Shown: positions 1 through 6,808, counted from the first letter of the stretch. The stretch: 11,902 nt of DNA from Candidatus Sigynarchaeota archaeon (GCA_030587525.1 JAUQYW010000788.1:1-11902), one strand, 5' to 3'. A program made the numbers and translations. The notes: a model not told the origin generated them from the sequence alone.

Positions 1-803
1 TTCTTGACATCGACCTTGCCCAGGTTATACAAGATGCGGTTGGTCGGCAAGACGAGCAGGCCCGGGTTAGTCGAATTGACGAACGTGGTCATGCGATACC
101 GGGCGTCCTTGATGTCAGGATGCATTTTCTTGAACTCGAGCGACGTCTTGTACCGGTGGTGGCCATCGGCGATGACGCACTGTTGTTTCCCCATTTCCTT
201 GACGATGGCCGTGATGGCCTTCTTATCCGAGATGCGCCATAGTCGCTGGATCCCGCCATCGCCGTCCGTGAAGGTTATATCTTCCTTTTTCCCCACAATC
301 GCTTTTTGGATGGCTTTTTCAACGACCTTTGCCTTGTCATCGTAAATGAAGAAGATTTGCTCGAGATTCGCTTTGTTTGCGTCCATTAACCTGAACCGGT
401 CTTCCATTGGTTTCGGGAATGTTTTTTCATGGGGAAGGACGCCTTTCCCGAGCTCCTCGAGCTCGATCAACGCGACTAAGCCGAGCCGGTCATATCTTTT
501 ACCCCCGTGCGTGAACTCGTGCGCGTAAATGTATAACGATGGCTCTGGATCTTGCACGAAAATGCCGTCGTGTATCCATTTATCGAGCAATCGGGCACTA
601 CTCACGTATTTATCGCCATTCTCAGCTTTCGGTAGGATAAGGTGCACGTAATTGTACTCCGATCGCTTGACGAACTCCTCGCGCTGGGCATCGGAAATAA
701 CATCGTAAGGAGGGGTTGCGACGTCGGCCAAATCCTTGATCTTGGCTGGATTGTACCGAAATCCCTTGAATGGCGTGATCGTGACCACGAATGGCACCCT
801 CAT
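1..803 (-). CDS. DUF1015 family protein (C-terminus cut off by window edge)
   Basis: About 267 residues are visible, open from an ATG at 803 to the window edge with no stop. The N-terminus carries the family's FKGFRYNP and ATPPYDVI motifs (residues about 11-37). An HEKT motif lies mid-protein, and ADGHHRYKT sits at about 212-220. These are hallmarks of DUF1015 (COG4198). The family is about 400 residues long, so roughly a third is missing. Its biochemical role is not settled; the GHHR motif resembles the GxHR motif of ParB/SerK-type proteins, which only hints at a nucleotide-dependent enzyme. The ATG overlaps the stop of the upstream oxidoreductase gene as ATGA, so the two are almost certainly co-transcribed and translationally coupled. 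No signal peptide or membrane segment is seen, so it should be cytoplasmic. Confidence 0.88.
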   Translation of the reverse strand, partial: MRVPFVVTITPFKGFRYNPAKIKDLADVATPPYDVISDAQREEFVKRSEYNYVHLILPKAENGDKYVSSARLLDKWIHDGIFVQDPEPSLYIYAHEFTHGGKRYDRLGLVALIELEELGKGVLPHEKTFPKPMEDRFRLMDANKANLEQIFFIYDDKAKVVEKAIQKAIVGKKEDITFTDGDGGIQRLWRISDKKAITAIVKEMGKQQCVIADGHHRYKTSLEFKKMHPDIKDARYRMTTFVNSTNPGLLVLPTNRILYNLGKVDVK

Positions 804-2227
804 TTCTTCTTGTATAGCATGCCCGCTTCGAAGTACGTGTTCTCCATACCGATGTTGTCGAGGTCGTATTTCTTGCCGTCGATGATCGATTGCGCCGCGA
901 GCAAGCCGGTCTCGATGCTGTGATCCTGGTTGTTATAAAAGTAACGACCATTTCGGCCGACGCAATACAAGTTCGAGAATTGCTTGAGGTGATTCGTGAG
1001 CACGTCGAGCCGCTGCTTGTACGTGAGATCCCACATAGGATAGGCTTTCTCGGTTCGAATGATCCAACCTTTCAAGAGATCACCAGTTTTTGCAAAACCC
1101 AGCCACTCGATCTCGTGCATGGTTTTCTTGATTATCAGGTCATCGTTCATATTCCACAACTCGTCACCCTTGAACACGAAATATTCGACGAGCAAGGAGG
1201 ACTTGTTCTCCGGGGACATCGTCGGGTACCAGTTTTTCGGTTCCATGGCGCGGCCGAACGTCGGCGGCGTCGTGGGAAAATAGAGCCACGTGTCTTTCGT
1301 GAGGTGCGGCTTGTTGATGATGAGGAACACCTGGACTTGATCCCGGTACCCGAGGCTCTTTGCGGCCTTGATGACCCTTTCAGGCGCCTTCGGTTCGAGG
1401 ATTTGCACGATTTCCGTGATGGGCATCGATGAAATCAGGTTTTGAACGCCTTCGTTGACGAGCTTCCCGCCCTTCGAATATTCGATGCCCGTGATCTTGC
1501 TGCCATCGTGGGTGATTTTCTTGATAGCCACCTCTTTCTCTATCCGGGCACCTTTCGAAGTTGCAAATTCTGCCATCTTGTCATATATCTCCTGAATGCC
1601 TTTCTTTGGATAATAGAATGAATCGATCATGGACCTGGGACCGCCGCCCTTGATCAATGCTTTCTTGACGATGTCGAACGCGTTCATGCCCTTGATGCGT
1701 TGTGCAGCCCAGGACCCCGCGATCTTGTTACATGGAATGCCCCAGATCTTCTCCGTATAGTTGAGTAAATTGAACTGGGCAAGCCGACGACCAAAGTTGA
1801 GAACGACGAAGTCCTCAAAGGTTATCCTGGGCGGTTTGACGAGAATATTGCGAACGGTTGCATTCGCGTAATCAAGAATCATTTTAATAGCAATAAACGG
1901 GTCCACATTCCTGAGCGCTTGAACAATATCCACGGGGTAATTGAAATACTTGCCATCGATTAATTGACGCGTGAGCCGATCGACCACGACCCAATCCTCG
2001 CCAAGCAACTCCTCGATCATCTTATACAGCGACGGGTTCAGGGAGAAAAAGCGATGGGGGCCGGCATCGGTCCTATACACTTCACCATCATGCTTGAATT
2101 CGAGGGTCTTGGCTAACCCACCAATCACAGCTTCCTTTTCGAGAACCAGGGATTCCATGTCGTGCCGGGCAAAGTTGTAAGCAGTTGAAAGCCCGGCTGG
2201 ACCAGCTCCGATGATGATTTGCTTCAC
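800..2227 (-). CDS. FAD-dependent oxidoreductase, protoporphyrinogen oxidase / UDP-galactopyranose mutase-like
   Basis: A 475-residue flavoprotein. The N-terminus is a dinucleotide-binding Rossmann motif, IIIGAGPAG (G7, G9, G12), with E30 at the end of the second strand and a GGLAKT loop, the pattern of FAD-binding amine-oxidase/HemY-like proteins (COG1232). GPHRFFS (about 56-62), NYTEKIWG and the C-terminal NNQDHSIETGLLAAQ are typical of the subgroup often found in polysaccharide or sugar-nucleotide clusters and annotated as protoporphyrinogen oxidase or UDP-galactopyranose mutase-like. The true substrate cannot be told from sequence. The only possible start is the GTG at 2225-2227, because an in-frame TGA lies three codons upstream; the resulting MKQIIIGAG start is ideal for a Rossmann fold. 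The start codon lies inside a 14-bp palindrome. Its stop overlaps the next gene's ATG. Confidence 0.87.
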   Translation of the reverse strand: MKQIIIGAGPAGLSTAYNFARHDMESLVLEKEAVIGGLAKTLEFKHDGEVYRTDAGPHRFFSLNPSLYKMIEELLGEDWVVVDRLTRQLIDGKYFNYPVDIVQALRNVDPFIAIKMILDYANATVRNILVKPPRITFEDFVVLNFGRRLAQFNLLNYTEKIWGIPCNKIAGSWAAQRIKGMNAFDIVKKALIKGGGPRSMIDSFYYPKKGIQEIYDKMAEFATSKGARIEKEVAIKKITHDGSKITGIEYSKGGKLVNEGVQNLISSMPITEIVQILEPKAPERVIKAAKSLGYRDQVQVFLIINKPHLTKDTWLYFPTTPPTFGRAMEPKNWYPTMSPENKSSLLVEYFVFKGDELWNMNDDLIIKKTMHEIEWLGFAKTGDLLKGWIIRTEKAYPMWDLTYKQRLDVLTNHLKQFSNLYCVGRNGRYFYNNQDHSIETGLLAAQSIIDGKKYDLDNIGMENTYFEAGMLYKKK

Positions 2228-2239
2228 GTGAATTCACGT
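2226..2239. promoter_or_regulatory. 14-bp perfect palindrome over the oxidoreductase start codon
   Basis: ACGTGAATTCACGT is a perfect palindrome. Bases 2226-2227 belong to the GTG start codon of the minus-strand oxidoreductase. Placed at the 5' end of the gene in a divergent spacer, it could be the binding site of a dimeric regulator, but this is inferred from symmetry only. Confidence 0.4.
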
Positions 2240-2322
2240 AGCTCTTGATTTCGTAACAAGAAGATTTTATGTTTCGTAACATAAATCGTTGCATGTACTG
2301 ATAGGTATAATGGCGACCAGGC
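2240..2322. promoter_or_regulatory. Divergent promoter region with inverted and direct repeats
   Basis: The 95-bp spacer between two divergent genes must hold both promoters. An 8-bp inverted repeat, TTTATGTT / AACATAAA around TCGT, lies at 2266-2285. A 10-bp direct repeat TTTCGTAACA occurs at 2249-2258 and 2272-2281, so the second copy overlaps the inverted repeat. AT-rich ACATAAAT (2280-2286) is a plausible TATA-like box for the plus-strand gene; TATAA at 2306-2310 is too close to the ATG at 2323 for a normal archaeal promoter. No Shine-Dalgarno sequence precedes either gene. Confidence 0.4.
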
Positions 2323-3438
2323 ATGAAGATCGACGAAAAGAGTATCGAGAACCGAATACACGGGGGATTTATAGGGCGTGTCGTTGGGAGCACGATGGGA
2401 ACGACCGTGGAAAATTGGAGTTACGAGGATATCAAGAAAAAGCATGGCACCATCGATGAATACATAGGGTTCGTGTTCGACGCGCAAGGACACATCCCGG
2501 GAATCCCGAACGATGACGAGATGTTCGAGATTGTCTTGCTCATGACTCTCGAAGAGAGGGGAAATCAAGCCTCGAAAATCACGACCATAGACATTGCAAA
2601 GAAATGGCTTGACTTGATATCCCCTAATTTCACGTTTACGGCCGAGAAGGTCGCCATTGAACGCTTTCGGAAAGGTCAATTCCTTTTTGGTGAGAACCTG
2701 GTTCAAGGGAACCCTTATTACGACTTTATCGGAGCTCAAATGCGTGCAGAGATGCCAGGGTGGGTTAATCCCGGGAACATGGACGCTGCATTGAAGTTAG
2801 CCAAGATCGACGCCGAGGTAAGCCACGCGCGCGAAGGCATAATTGGCGAGCTCTTCATATCAGCAATCATCTCGAATACATTCATTGTTCCGTTGAAGGC
2901 AGCTAGCTTTACTGGAAAGATTGCATTTCCCGACCTACAAAAGGTCATCGAGAAGAGTAAAGCCGCGATACCAGTTGGCAGCCTGTACGCGAAGGTCATC
3001 ACCCGCGTGGAGACGTTATACAAGAAGCACCCTGCAGACTGGGAAACGAATTTCCTCGAGTTCCGCGAGTTTGTGACGAGCGAGATCTTGGACGAGCTCT
3101 GCAAGGATGCTGACAAGGCACGCCAGGACACGCTGCGCAGGATATTCCGGATCCACGTGTTGCCGAATGCCGGTATCATCATGCTGGCGCTGCTTCACGG
3201 GCAAGGCGATTTTTCCAGGAGCCTGGAGATCTGCGCGGATTGCGGTATGGATGCAGATTGCAACTGCGGGAACGTCGGTGCGATCCTGGGTACCATGTTA
3301 GGACCGGAGAATATCCCGGGCAAGTGGAAGGACCCGCTCGACAATCGATTCCTCACCTTGACAAAGGACGCTGAGGAGGACCACCTCGATGCTGTCGCCC
3401 GGCGGATCTACGAGATGTCGAAAAAAATGAGAAGTTGA
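2323..3438 (+). CDS. ADP-ribosylglycohydrolase (DraG-like) family protein
   Basis: A 371-residue soluble protein of the ADP-ribosylglycohydrolase fold (Pfam ADP_ribosyl_GH). The family normally cleaves the N- or O-glycosidic bond of ADP-ribose using two metal ions. Visible motifs in order are: HGGFIGRVVGSTMG near the N-terminus (residues 13-26), NDDEM at 63-67 in place of the usual DDT, GAQMRAEMPGWVNPGNMDAA followed by AEVSHAREG in the middle, and GMDADCNCGNVGAILGT near residue 308-324. The last motif normally reads DTD; here it is D310-A311-D312, so both acidic ligands remain but the Thr is lost. Many members of this family sit in carbohydrate-use loci and may act on sugar or nucleoside glycosides rather than ADP-ribosylated proteins, so the substrate is open. 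It is transcribed divergently from the FAD oxidoreductase. Confidence 0.88.
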   Translation: MKIDEKSIENRIHGGFIGRVVGSTMGTTVENWSYEDIKKKHGTIDEYIGFVFDAQGHIPGIPNDDEMFEIVLLMTLEERGNQASKITTIDIAKKWLDLISPNFTFTAEKVAIERFRKGQFLFGENLVQGNPYYDFIGAQMRAEMPGWVNPGNMDAALKLAKIDAEVSHAREGIIGELFISAIISNTFIVPLKAASFTGKIAFPDLQKVIEKSKAAIPVGSLYAKVITRVETLYKKHPADWETNFLEFREFVTSEILDELCKDADKARQDTLRRIFRIHVLPNAGIIMLALLHGQGDFSRSLEICADCGMDADCNCGNVGAILGTMLGPENIPGKWKDPLDNRFLTLTKDAEEDHLDAVARRIYEMSKKMRS

Positions 3439-3457
3439 TACCCGCCTCCTAAATCCC

Positions 3458-3473
3458 GAGGTGCGATGACCTC
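3458..3473. terminator. Small inverted repeat in the convergent spacer
   Basis: GAGGT and ACCTC flank a 6-nt loop, with two further outer pairs after one mismatch. It lies in the 38-bp spacer between two convergent genes, where a two-way terminator would be expected. There is no T-run next to it, so support is weak. Confidence 0.25.
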
Positions 3474-3476
3474 TGG

Positions 3477-4628
3477 TTAGACGGATTTCTCAGTAAACGT
3501 GCGCATCAATTCCGGTGCACTGAAGTTATCGTCAAACGGGAAAGTTACTTTTTTTCCTTCCTTGATGCTGAGCAGGATGCCCCGCATAAACTCGACTGAT
3601 TTCCGCCCCTCGTTCACGTCCACGCTGATGATCTTGCGATCATCCTTCACGATAGCCTCGAGAAAGTTGCTGAACAACGCCTTGTTGAGTTGTAAATTCT
3701 TCGGGCCCATTCGCTCGAGCATAGAATGCGTAACCTTAGCCGTTCCCTTCCGCATATCGTTGTAAAGCTTGGGCACGCCAAGAGCGCCCTTCAGTCCTCG
3801 ACCGGTTTCTAGGGCACCTTCGGTGCCGTAGATGGCAAAATCCTCGCGCTTGCCGCTCTTGTAAGCCACGCCCATCTGGCACAAGCCCATAGAGCCGTTT
3901 TGAAACTCGACGATCACGTTGGTGTTGTCATCGGTCTCAACATGCTCGTGCCTGGCGATGCGGCTCGCGGCCATGACCGATTGCACGGGACTCGGCGAGA
4001 ACCACAAGAACTGGTCCATGAAGTGGATGATCTGGTTTGCCAGCGCGCCTGCACCCTCGGTTTTCCAGTGACCGCGCCATCCTTCCCAATCGGCATCGGC
4101 ATTCTCCGGAACGGGAGAAGAATTCAAGTAATAGTCCTCCGTTCTAAACCAGTGAAAGATCATATTTAATTGGAAGACGAATCCGAGATCACCGGCCGTG
4201 ATCGCGTTCCTGATGCCCCGGTAGATGGGATTGAACCGGTGCTGGAACCCGATAGCACATACGATCTTGTTTTTTTCAACCGCTGCCTTCATCTCGTCGG
4301 CTTGCTTGAGGTTGATGCACATTGGTTTTTCCGAGAGCACGTGCGCGCCGTGTTCGGCAGCCGCGATCATGATAGGCGCGTGAACATAATGAGGTGTAGC
4401 ATTGATCACGAAATCCAGTTTTTCCTTATCGAGCATCTCCTTGTAATCCTTGTATGCCTTAACCTTGAGCTTTTCAGCCTTGCTTTGCAACGCAATGTCG
4501 CTGATATCGCAGATTGCAACCAGCTCGATCGTGTGGCCGAGTAAAGATTTCCACTGCTTCATCTCGCGGGCCCAGCCCGAGCCTCGCCCGCCTGCGCCAC
4601 CGATCACGGCACATCGATAGTTAGTCAT
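3477..4628 (-). CDS. Gfo/Idh/MocA family NAD(P)-dependent oxidoreductase
   Basis: A 383-residue dehydrogenase of the glucose-fructose oxidoreductase / inositol dehydrogenase family. These proteins use NAD(P) to oxidise or reduce hydroxyls of sugars, inositols and sugar nucleotides. The N-terminal Rossmann motif is VIGGAGGRGSGW, followed by the acidic AICDIS strand end. The family's EKP motif is LSEKPMC, with the catalytic Lys at about 101, and the later GALANQIIHFMD segment supplies the conserved His at about 202. C-terminal FPFDDNFSAPELM is consistent with the alpha/beta substrate domain. I chose the ATG at 4626-4628; a TTG eight codons further upstream is possible but adds MISSLCNL, which precedes the normal Rossmann start and overlaps the promoter area. 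The gene converges on the ADP-ribosylglycohydrolase gene and may help catabolise glycan-derived sugars, but the substrate is unknown. Confidence 0.9.
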   Translation of the reverse strand: MTNYRCAVIGGAGGRGSGWAREMKQWKSLLGHTIELVAICDISDIALQSKAEKLKVKAYKDYKEMLDKEKLDFVINATPHYVHAPIMIAAAEHGAHVLSEKPMCINLKQADEMKAAVEKNKIVCAIGFQHRFNPIYRGIRNAITAGDLGFVFQLNMIFHWFRTEDYYLNSSPVPENADADWEGWRGHWKTEGAGALANQIIHFMDQFLWFSPSPVQSVMAASRIARHEHVETDDNTNVIVEFQNGSMGLCQMGVAYKSGKREDFAIYGTEGALETGRGLKGALGVPKLYNDMRKGTAKVTHSMLERMGPKNLQLNKALFSNFLEAIVKDDRKIISVDVNEGRKSVEFMRGILLSIKEGKKVTFPFDDNFSAPELMRTFTEKSV

Positions 4629-4650
4629 GAGGTTGCATAAGCTAGATATC

Positions 4651-4658
4651 AAAAAAAA
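4651..4658 (-). terminator. T8 run after the small membrane genes
   Basis: Read on the minus strand, eight consecutive T residues occur 22 bases after the stop of the last small membrane ORF. Archaeal transcription commonly ends at such T-runs. It also lies just upstream of the dehydrogenase start, so the AT-rich stretch could double as part of that gene's promoter. Confidence 0.4.
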
Positions 4659-4680
4659 CTAATCCCTTCGATGCTGGGGT

Positions 4681-4857
4681 TCAATATTTCTTCGCCGCGC
4701 AAGCACTCCACGAGATGATGAGCATGAAACCGCCCGATATCAATGCGCCCTCTATCGGGAATCCAATGCCGATGCCAAGAAAGAAGAAGATGATCACGAA
4801 AGCATAGAGGATGAAGGAAACTACGAGAACGCCGAGGCTGCAGTCGGATGTTTCCAA
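4681..4857 (-). CDS. Small two-helix membrane protein, start uncertain
   Basis: From a TTG at 4855-4857 this frame gives 58 residues with two clear hydrophobic segments: about residues 8-34 (LGVLVVSFILYAFVIIFFFL onward) and 38-54, ending in CAAKKY. No family is recognised. An overlapping frame from 4894 to 4649 is longer but encodes an arginine- and histidine-rich sequence without any protein-like pattern; the membrane frame is the credible one. There is no ATG or GTG before the first helix in this frame. An ATG at 4862-4864 overlaps the stop of the preceding gene, but it is in another frame; one base fewer in the TTT that follows would join it to the membrane frame. The gene follows the neighbouring membrane gene after a single stop codon, in the same frame. 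Confidence 0.55.
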   Translation of the reverse strand: METSDCSLGVLVVSFILYAFVIIFFFLGIGIGFPIEGALISGGFMLIISWSACAAKKY

Positions 4858-4860
4858 AGC

Positions 4861-5127
4861 TCATTGCACTAAAATGAGACCGAAAAGGAGCCACATTGCC
4901 ATGAACCCGATGAACCCGCCGAATACTGCGCCAGCAGGAGATAATAGGCCGATCAACGCCCCGACGCCGAGCCCACCGCCCGAAAATGCAAGCATCTGCA
5001 TAAAAATGGTCGGATCATAGCGGCTAACCAGAAGGAATATCGAGCCCGCCGCAAACCCCAAGCGCAAGCCCAAGGAGATGCCAAGAACCACGCCCATGGG
5101 ACTGCTCGACCCGAGCCACGCGCCCAT
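4861..5127 (-). CDS. Small glycine-rich membrane protein
   Basis: From the ATG at 5125-5127 this gives 88 residues, rich in Gly and Ala, with about three hydrophobic segments: MGVVLGISLGLRLGFAAG onward, MLAFSGGGLGVGALIGLL, and GAVFGGFIGFMAMWLLFGLILV. The GxxxG-like spacing resembles glycine-zipper membrane proteins, but no named family is recognised. The same frame stays open and hydrophobic upstream of this ATG (KFLTFAIGFGACTG) up to the stop of the previous gene at 5173-5175, yet contains no ATG, GTG or TTG there. The real N-terminus may therefore lie further up, from a CTG at 5161-5163 or another mechanism. It sits between two other small membrane ORFs in the same frame. Confidence 0.6.
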   Translation of the reverse strand: MGAWLGSSSPMGVVLGISLGLRLGFAAGSIFLLVSRYDPTIFMQMLAFSGGGLGVGALIGLLSPAGAVFGGFIGFMAMWLLFGLILVQ

Positions 5128-5172
5128 TCCGGTGCAGGCACCAAAGCCTATTGCGAACGTCAGGAACTTTGC

Positions 5173-5406
5173 CTAGAGTTCCTTCATCTCATCTTCACAG
5201 GGATACAACTTTCGTTGAAGCGCGTCGCTCGTCAAGCCAACAAGTGCCCCCGCGATTGCCCCGATGAAGCCATCGTTCATGTTCACCCCGAGCCATCCCA
5301 CGAGAAAATCCGTGACAATACAAATCCCAAAGGTTAGGAGAATATTCGCCACGCCGCTCATGAACGCATCCTCTGCTTGGCTTGCTGGATATGAGTTTCT
5401 TGCCAT
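5173..5406 (-). CDS. Small membrane protein, first of three
   Basis: The ATG at 5404-5406 gives a 77-residue protein: a polar N-terminus (MARNSYPASQAEDAF), a hydrophobic helix (about VANILLTFGICIVTDFLVGWL), a short loop (GVNMNDG), a second glycine/alanine-rich helix (FIGAIAGALVGL), and a charged tail ending EDEMKEL. No family is recognised. The frame also has an upstream ATG at 5455-5457, which would add 17 residues, but an AT-rich TATA-like tract (5419-5433) lies within that extension at promoter distance from 5406. I therefore prefer the shorter, leaderless start. Two more small membrane ORFs follow in the same frame, and the three probably share one transcript. Confidence 0.6.
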   Translation of the reverse strand: MARNSYPASQAEDAFMSGVANILLTFGICIVTDFLVGWLGVNMNDGFIGAIAGALVGLTSDALQRKLYPCEDEMKEL

Positions 5407-5646
5407 AACGTCCAGCTGTATATTTTTAAAATAGCTTGTCGTGGTGACGGGAAGCATCTTTATGCAGCATGGGTGAAATCATTGCTTTGGGCGAAAATTC
5501 CCACTTGTTTTTTGTCCCTTTTTGTCCAGTTCAATAGCCTTTATGGCCTCCGGGTGAAACCGTGAAAGAAAAGACATAAATGCTCGGGATCCTTCTATTT
5601 TCGTGAGCATCAGTGCTCATTCGATATGTATTGGTAGTTTTTTAAA
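5407..5646. other. Divergent intergenic region with short repeats
   Basis: No gene is seen in these 240 bases. They separate the minus-strand membrane genes from the plus-strand gene at 5647. Two items stand out: the 9-mer TTTTTGTCC occurs twice at 5509-5517 and 5519-5527, one helical turn apart, and a 6-bp inverted repeat TGAGCA / TGCTCA with loop TCAG lies at 5604-5619, 27 bases before the plus-strand ATG. GATATGTA (5623-5630) is a weak TATA candidate for that gene. These could be operator or promoter elements, inferred from symmetry and position. Confidence 0.35.
5419..5433 (-). promoter_or_regulatory. TATA-like box for the small membrane genes
   Basis: On the minus strand this reads TATTTTAAAAATATA. 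Its TATA-like core is centred about 22-25 bases before the ATG at 5404-5406, which would fit an archaeal promoter with a leaderless or nearly leaderless mRNA. Confidence 0.45.
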
Positions 5647-6639
5647 ATGACAATTGAGATCGATGATGCTGGCACTGGGGACCCCCTCTTAGGGGCCGTT
5701 ATCGGCTTTTATCGCCGGGAAACAGACCAGCTTCATTTTGAATGGATACCGATCGAGGCCTACCAGGCCCCGAAATTTTACAAGGAATTGCCGCAAGAAG
5801 AAGCGGCGAAAGCTGTCATGCGCGGGTTACTTGCCATGAACCGCAAGCCGGACGAGGTTGTCCTCATTTGCTCCGGTTCCATCTTCGACAAGGCTCGCGA
5901 GTCCCTTGACTCCGCGAACATCAAACACGAGCCTCTCAAGGTTGAAGGCAAGTTGCAGGACGCGGTCGAGGATGAATATGTCCGCGCGTGCGAGCAGTTA
6001 GGAATACACAACAAGGCATTGCGCATCGATGAATCAGAGAAAGACAAGGGTTACAAGAAGCGATATTTCATCTTGCTCAACTGGGCCAAGAAACACCCGC
6101 AAGAGCGGGAAAAGCACGTCAAGAACGGCTTGAACTTCTGGCAATATGCCAAGGACCAGCAAAAACCCATCCCGGGCGGCTGGAAAAAAGCACGAAAAGA
6201 TTTTGAAGACAAGCTGGAGGCAATCTTGCGCAATGGTTCCCACAACGGGAACGGCAACGGGTTCAACTGGGACAAGCTGCGCAACATCATTAAGAACTCA
6301 TTCTCCGAAGAGAACGTGTGGCTCAACCCGTTCGTGACACCCGAACCGGGCGGTGTCCAGAACATCCGGGAGAACCAATCGGCCATGCACATGCAATTAT
6401 ACAACAACCTGCTGAGCCAGATTTACGTGTTTCTCGGCCGGGGCTTCAATGAGACGGCGGGCGAGGCGGTATGGAAAGCCGTGATGTGGAAAGAAGATGA
6501 ACATGCCGTGAACGGCATCATCTTCTACGTCGCGAGGGATGATCAATACCGCCAGAACCTCAAGTGGCTCAATTTCTTGCGGCCGCTCATCCCGAAGCTG
6601 CTCGGGTCGCACATGCGATTCGCTTACAAGCCATTCTGA
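5647..6639 (+). CDS. Conserved hypothetical protein with RNase-HII-like N-terminal motif
   Basis: A 330-residue soluble protein. The first ~150 residues match a conserved hypothetical type I recall from archaea and bacteria: EIDDAGTGDPLLGAVIGFYR (residues 4-23), then IPIEAYQAPKFY, VVLICSGSIFDKARESL (about 75-91) and LQDAVEDEYVRACEQLGI. The opening resembles the metal-binding start of RNase HII (D-E-A-G-R-G-P), which suggests an RNase H-like fold, with D6 or D7 as candidate ligands; nuclease activity is not shown. After about residue 150 comes a lysine-rich helical part (KKHPQEREKHVKNGLNFWQYAKDQ region), an Asn/Gly-rich linker (NGSHNGNGNG), and a C-terminal domain of about 120 residues I do not recognise. 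The proteins of this type that I recall end near residue 170, so the tail may be an added domain. It is likely monocistronic, with a 206-base gap before the next gene. Confidence 0.7.
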   Translation: MTIEIDDAGTGDPLLGAVIGFYRRETDQLHFEWIPIEAYQAPKFYKELPQEEAAKAVMRGLLAMNRKPDEVVLICSGSIFDKARESLDSANIKHEPLKVEGKLQDAVEDEYVRACEQLGIHNKALRIDESEKDKGYKKRYFILLNWAKKHPQEREKHVKNGLNFWQYAKDQQKPIPGGWKKARKDFEDKLEAILRNGSHNGNGNGFNWDKLRNIIKNSFSEENVWLNPFVTPEPGGVQNIRENQSAMHMQLYNNLLSQIYVFLGRGFNETAGEAVWKAVMWKEDEHAVNGIIFYVARDDQYRQNLKWLNFLRPLIPKLLGSHMRFAYKPF

Positions 6640-6690
6640 CATTAAATGAACCCGAAACATGTTCTGTTAAAAGTTAGAATATACCTCACC

Positions 6691-6695
6691 TTTTT
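6691..6695 (+). terminator. T-run after the RNase-HII-like gene
   Basis: Five T residues follow TATACCTCACC about 50 bases after the stop codon, which is compatible with a weak archaeal terminator. A similar arrangement (GTTCTGTT, then TATACC, then a T-run) follows the next gene. Confidence 0.3.
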
Positions 6696-6808
6696 ATTCA
6701 CCACGTCGTGATTTATCCAATTTGGATTCAACATGCAATCCCGCGCCATCGCTGGTTGTCCATCCTTGGTGAAGGCTCCTTCTAAAATGCTGTCATGGAA
6801 TATCTAGT

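Noticed and set aside
890..1432. A 180-codon plus-strand frame inside the FAD oxidoreductase gene
   Set aside because: It is antisense to a well-supported flavoprotein and shows no domain.
4861..4863. TGA between two small membrane ORFs as a selenocysteine codon
   Set aside because: The flanking residues (LILVQ and ALETS) do not resemble a redox site, the protein type is not a known selenoprotein, and no selenocysteine insertion hairpin was identified.
4649..4894. An 81-codon frame overlapping the last small membrane gene
   Set aside because: It reads as an Arg/His-rich sequence with no pattern, while the alternative frame gives two clean membrane helices.
5173..5175. TAG between two small membrane ORFs as a pyrrolysine codon
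   Set aside because: Nothing in the window shows pyrrolysine machinery or a methylamine methyltransferase. Readthrough is kept only as one of several options in the finding on these ORFs.
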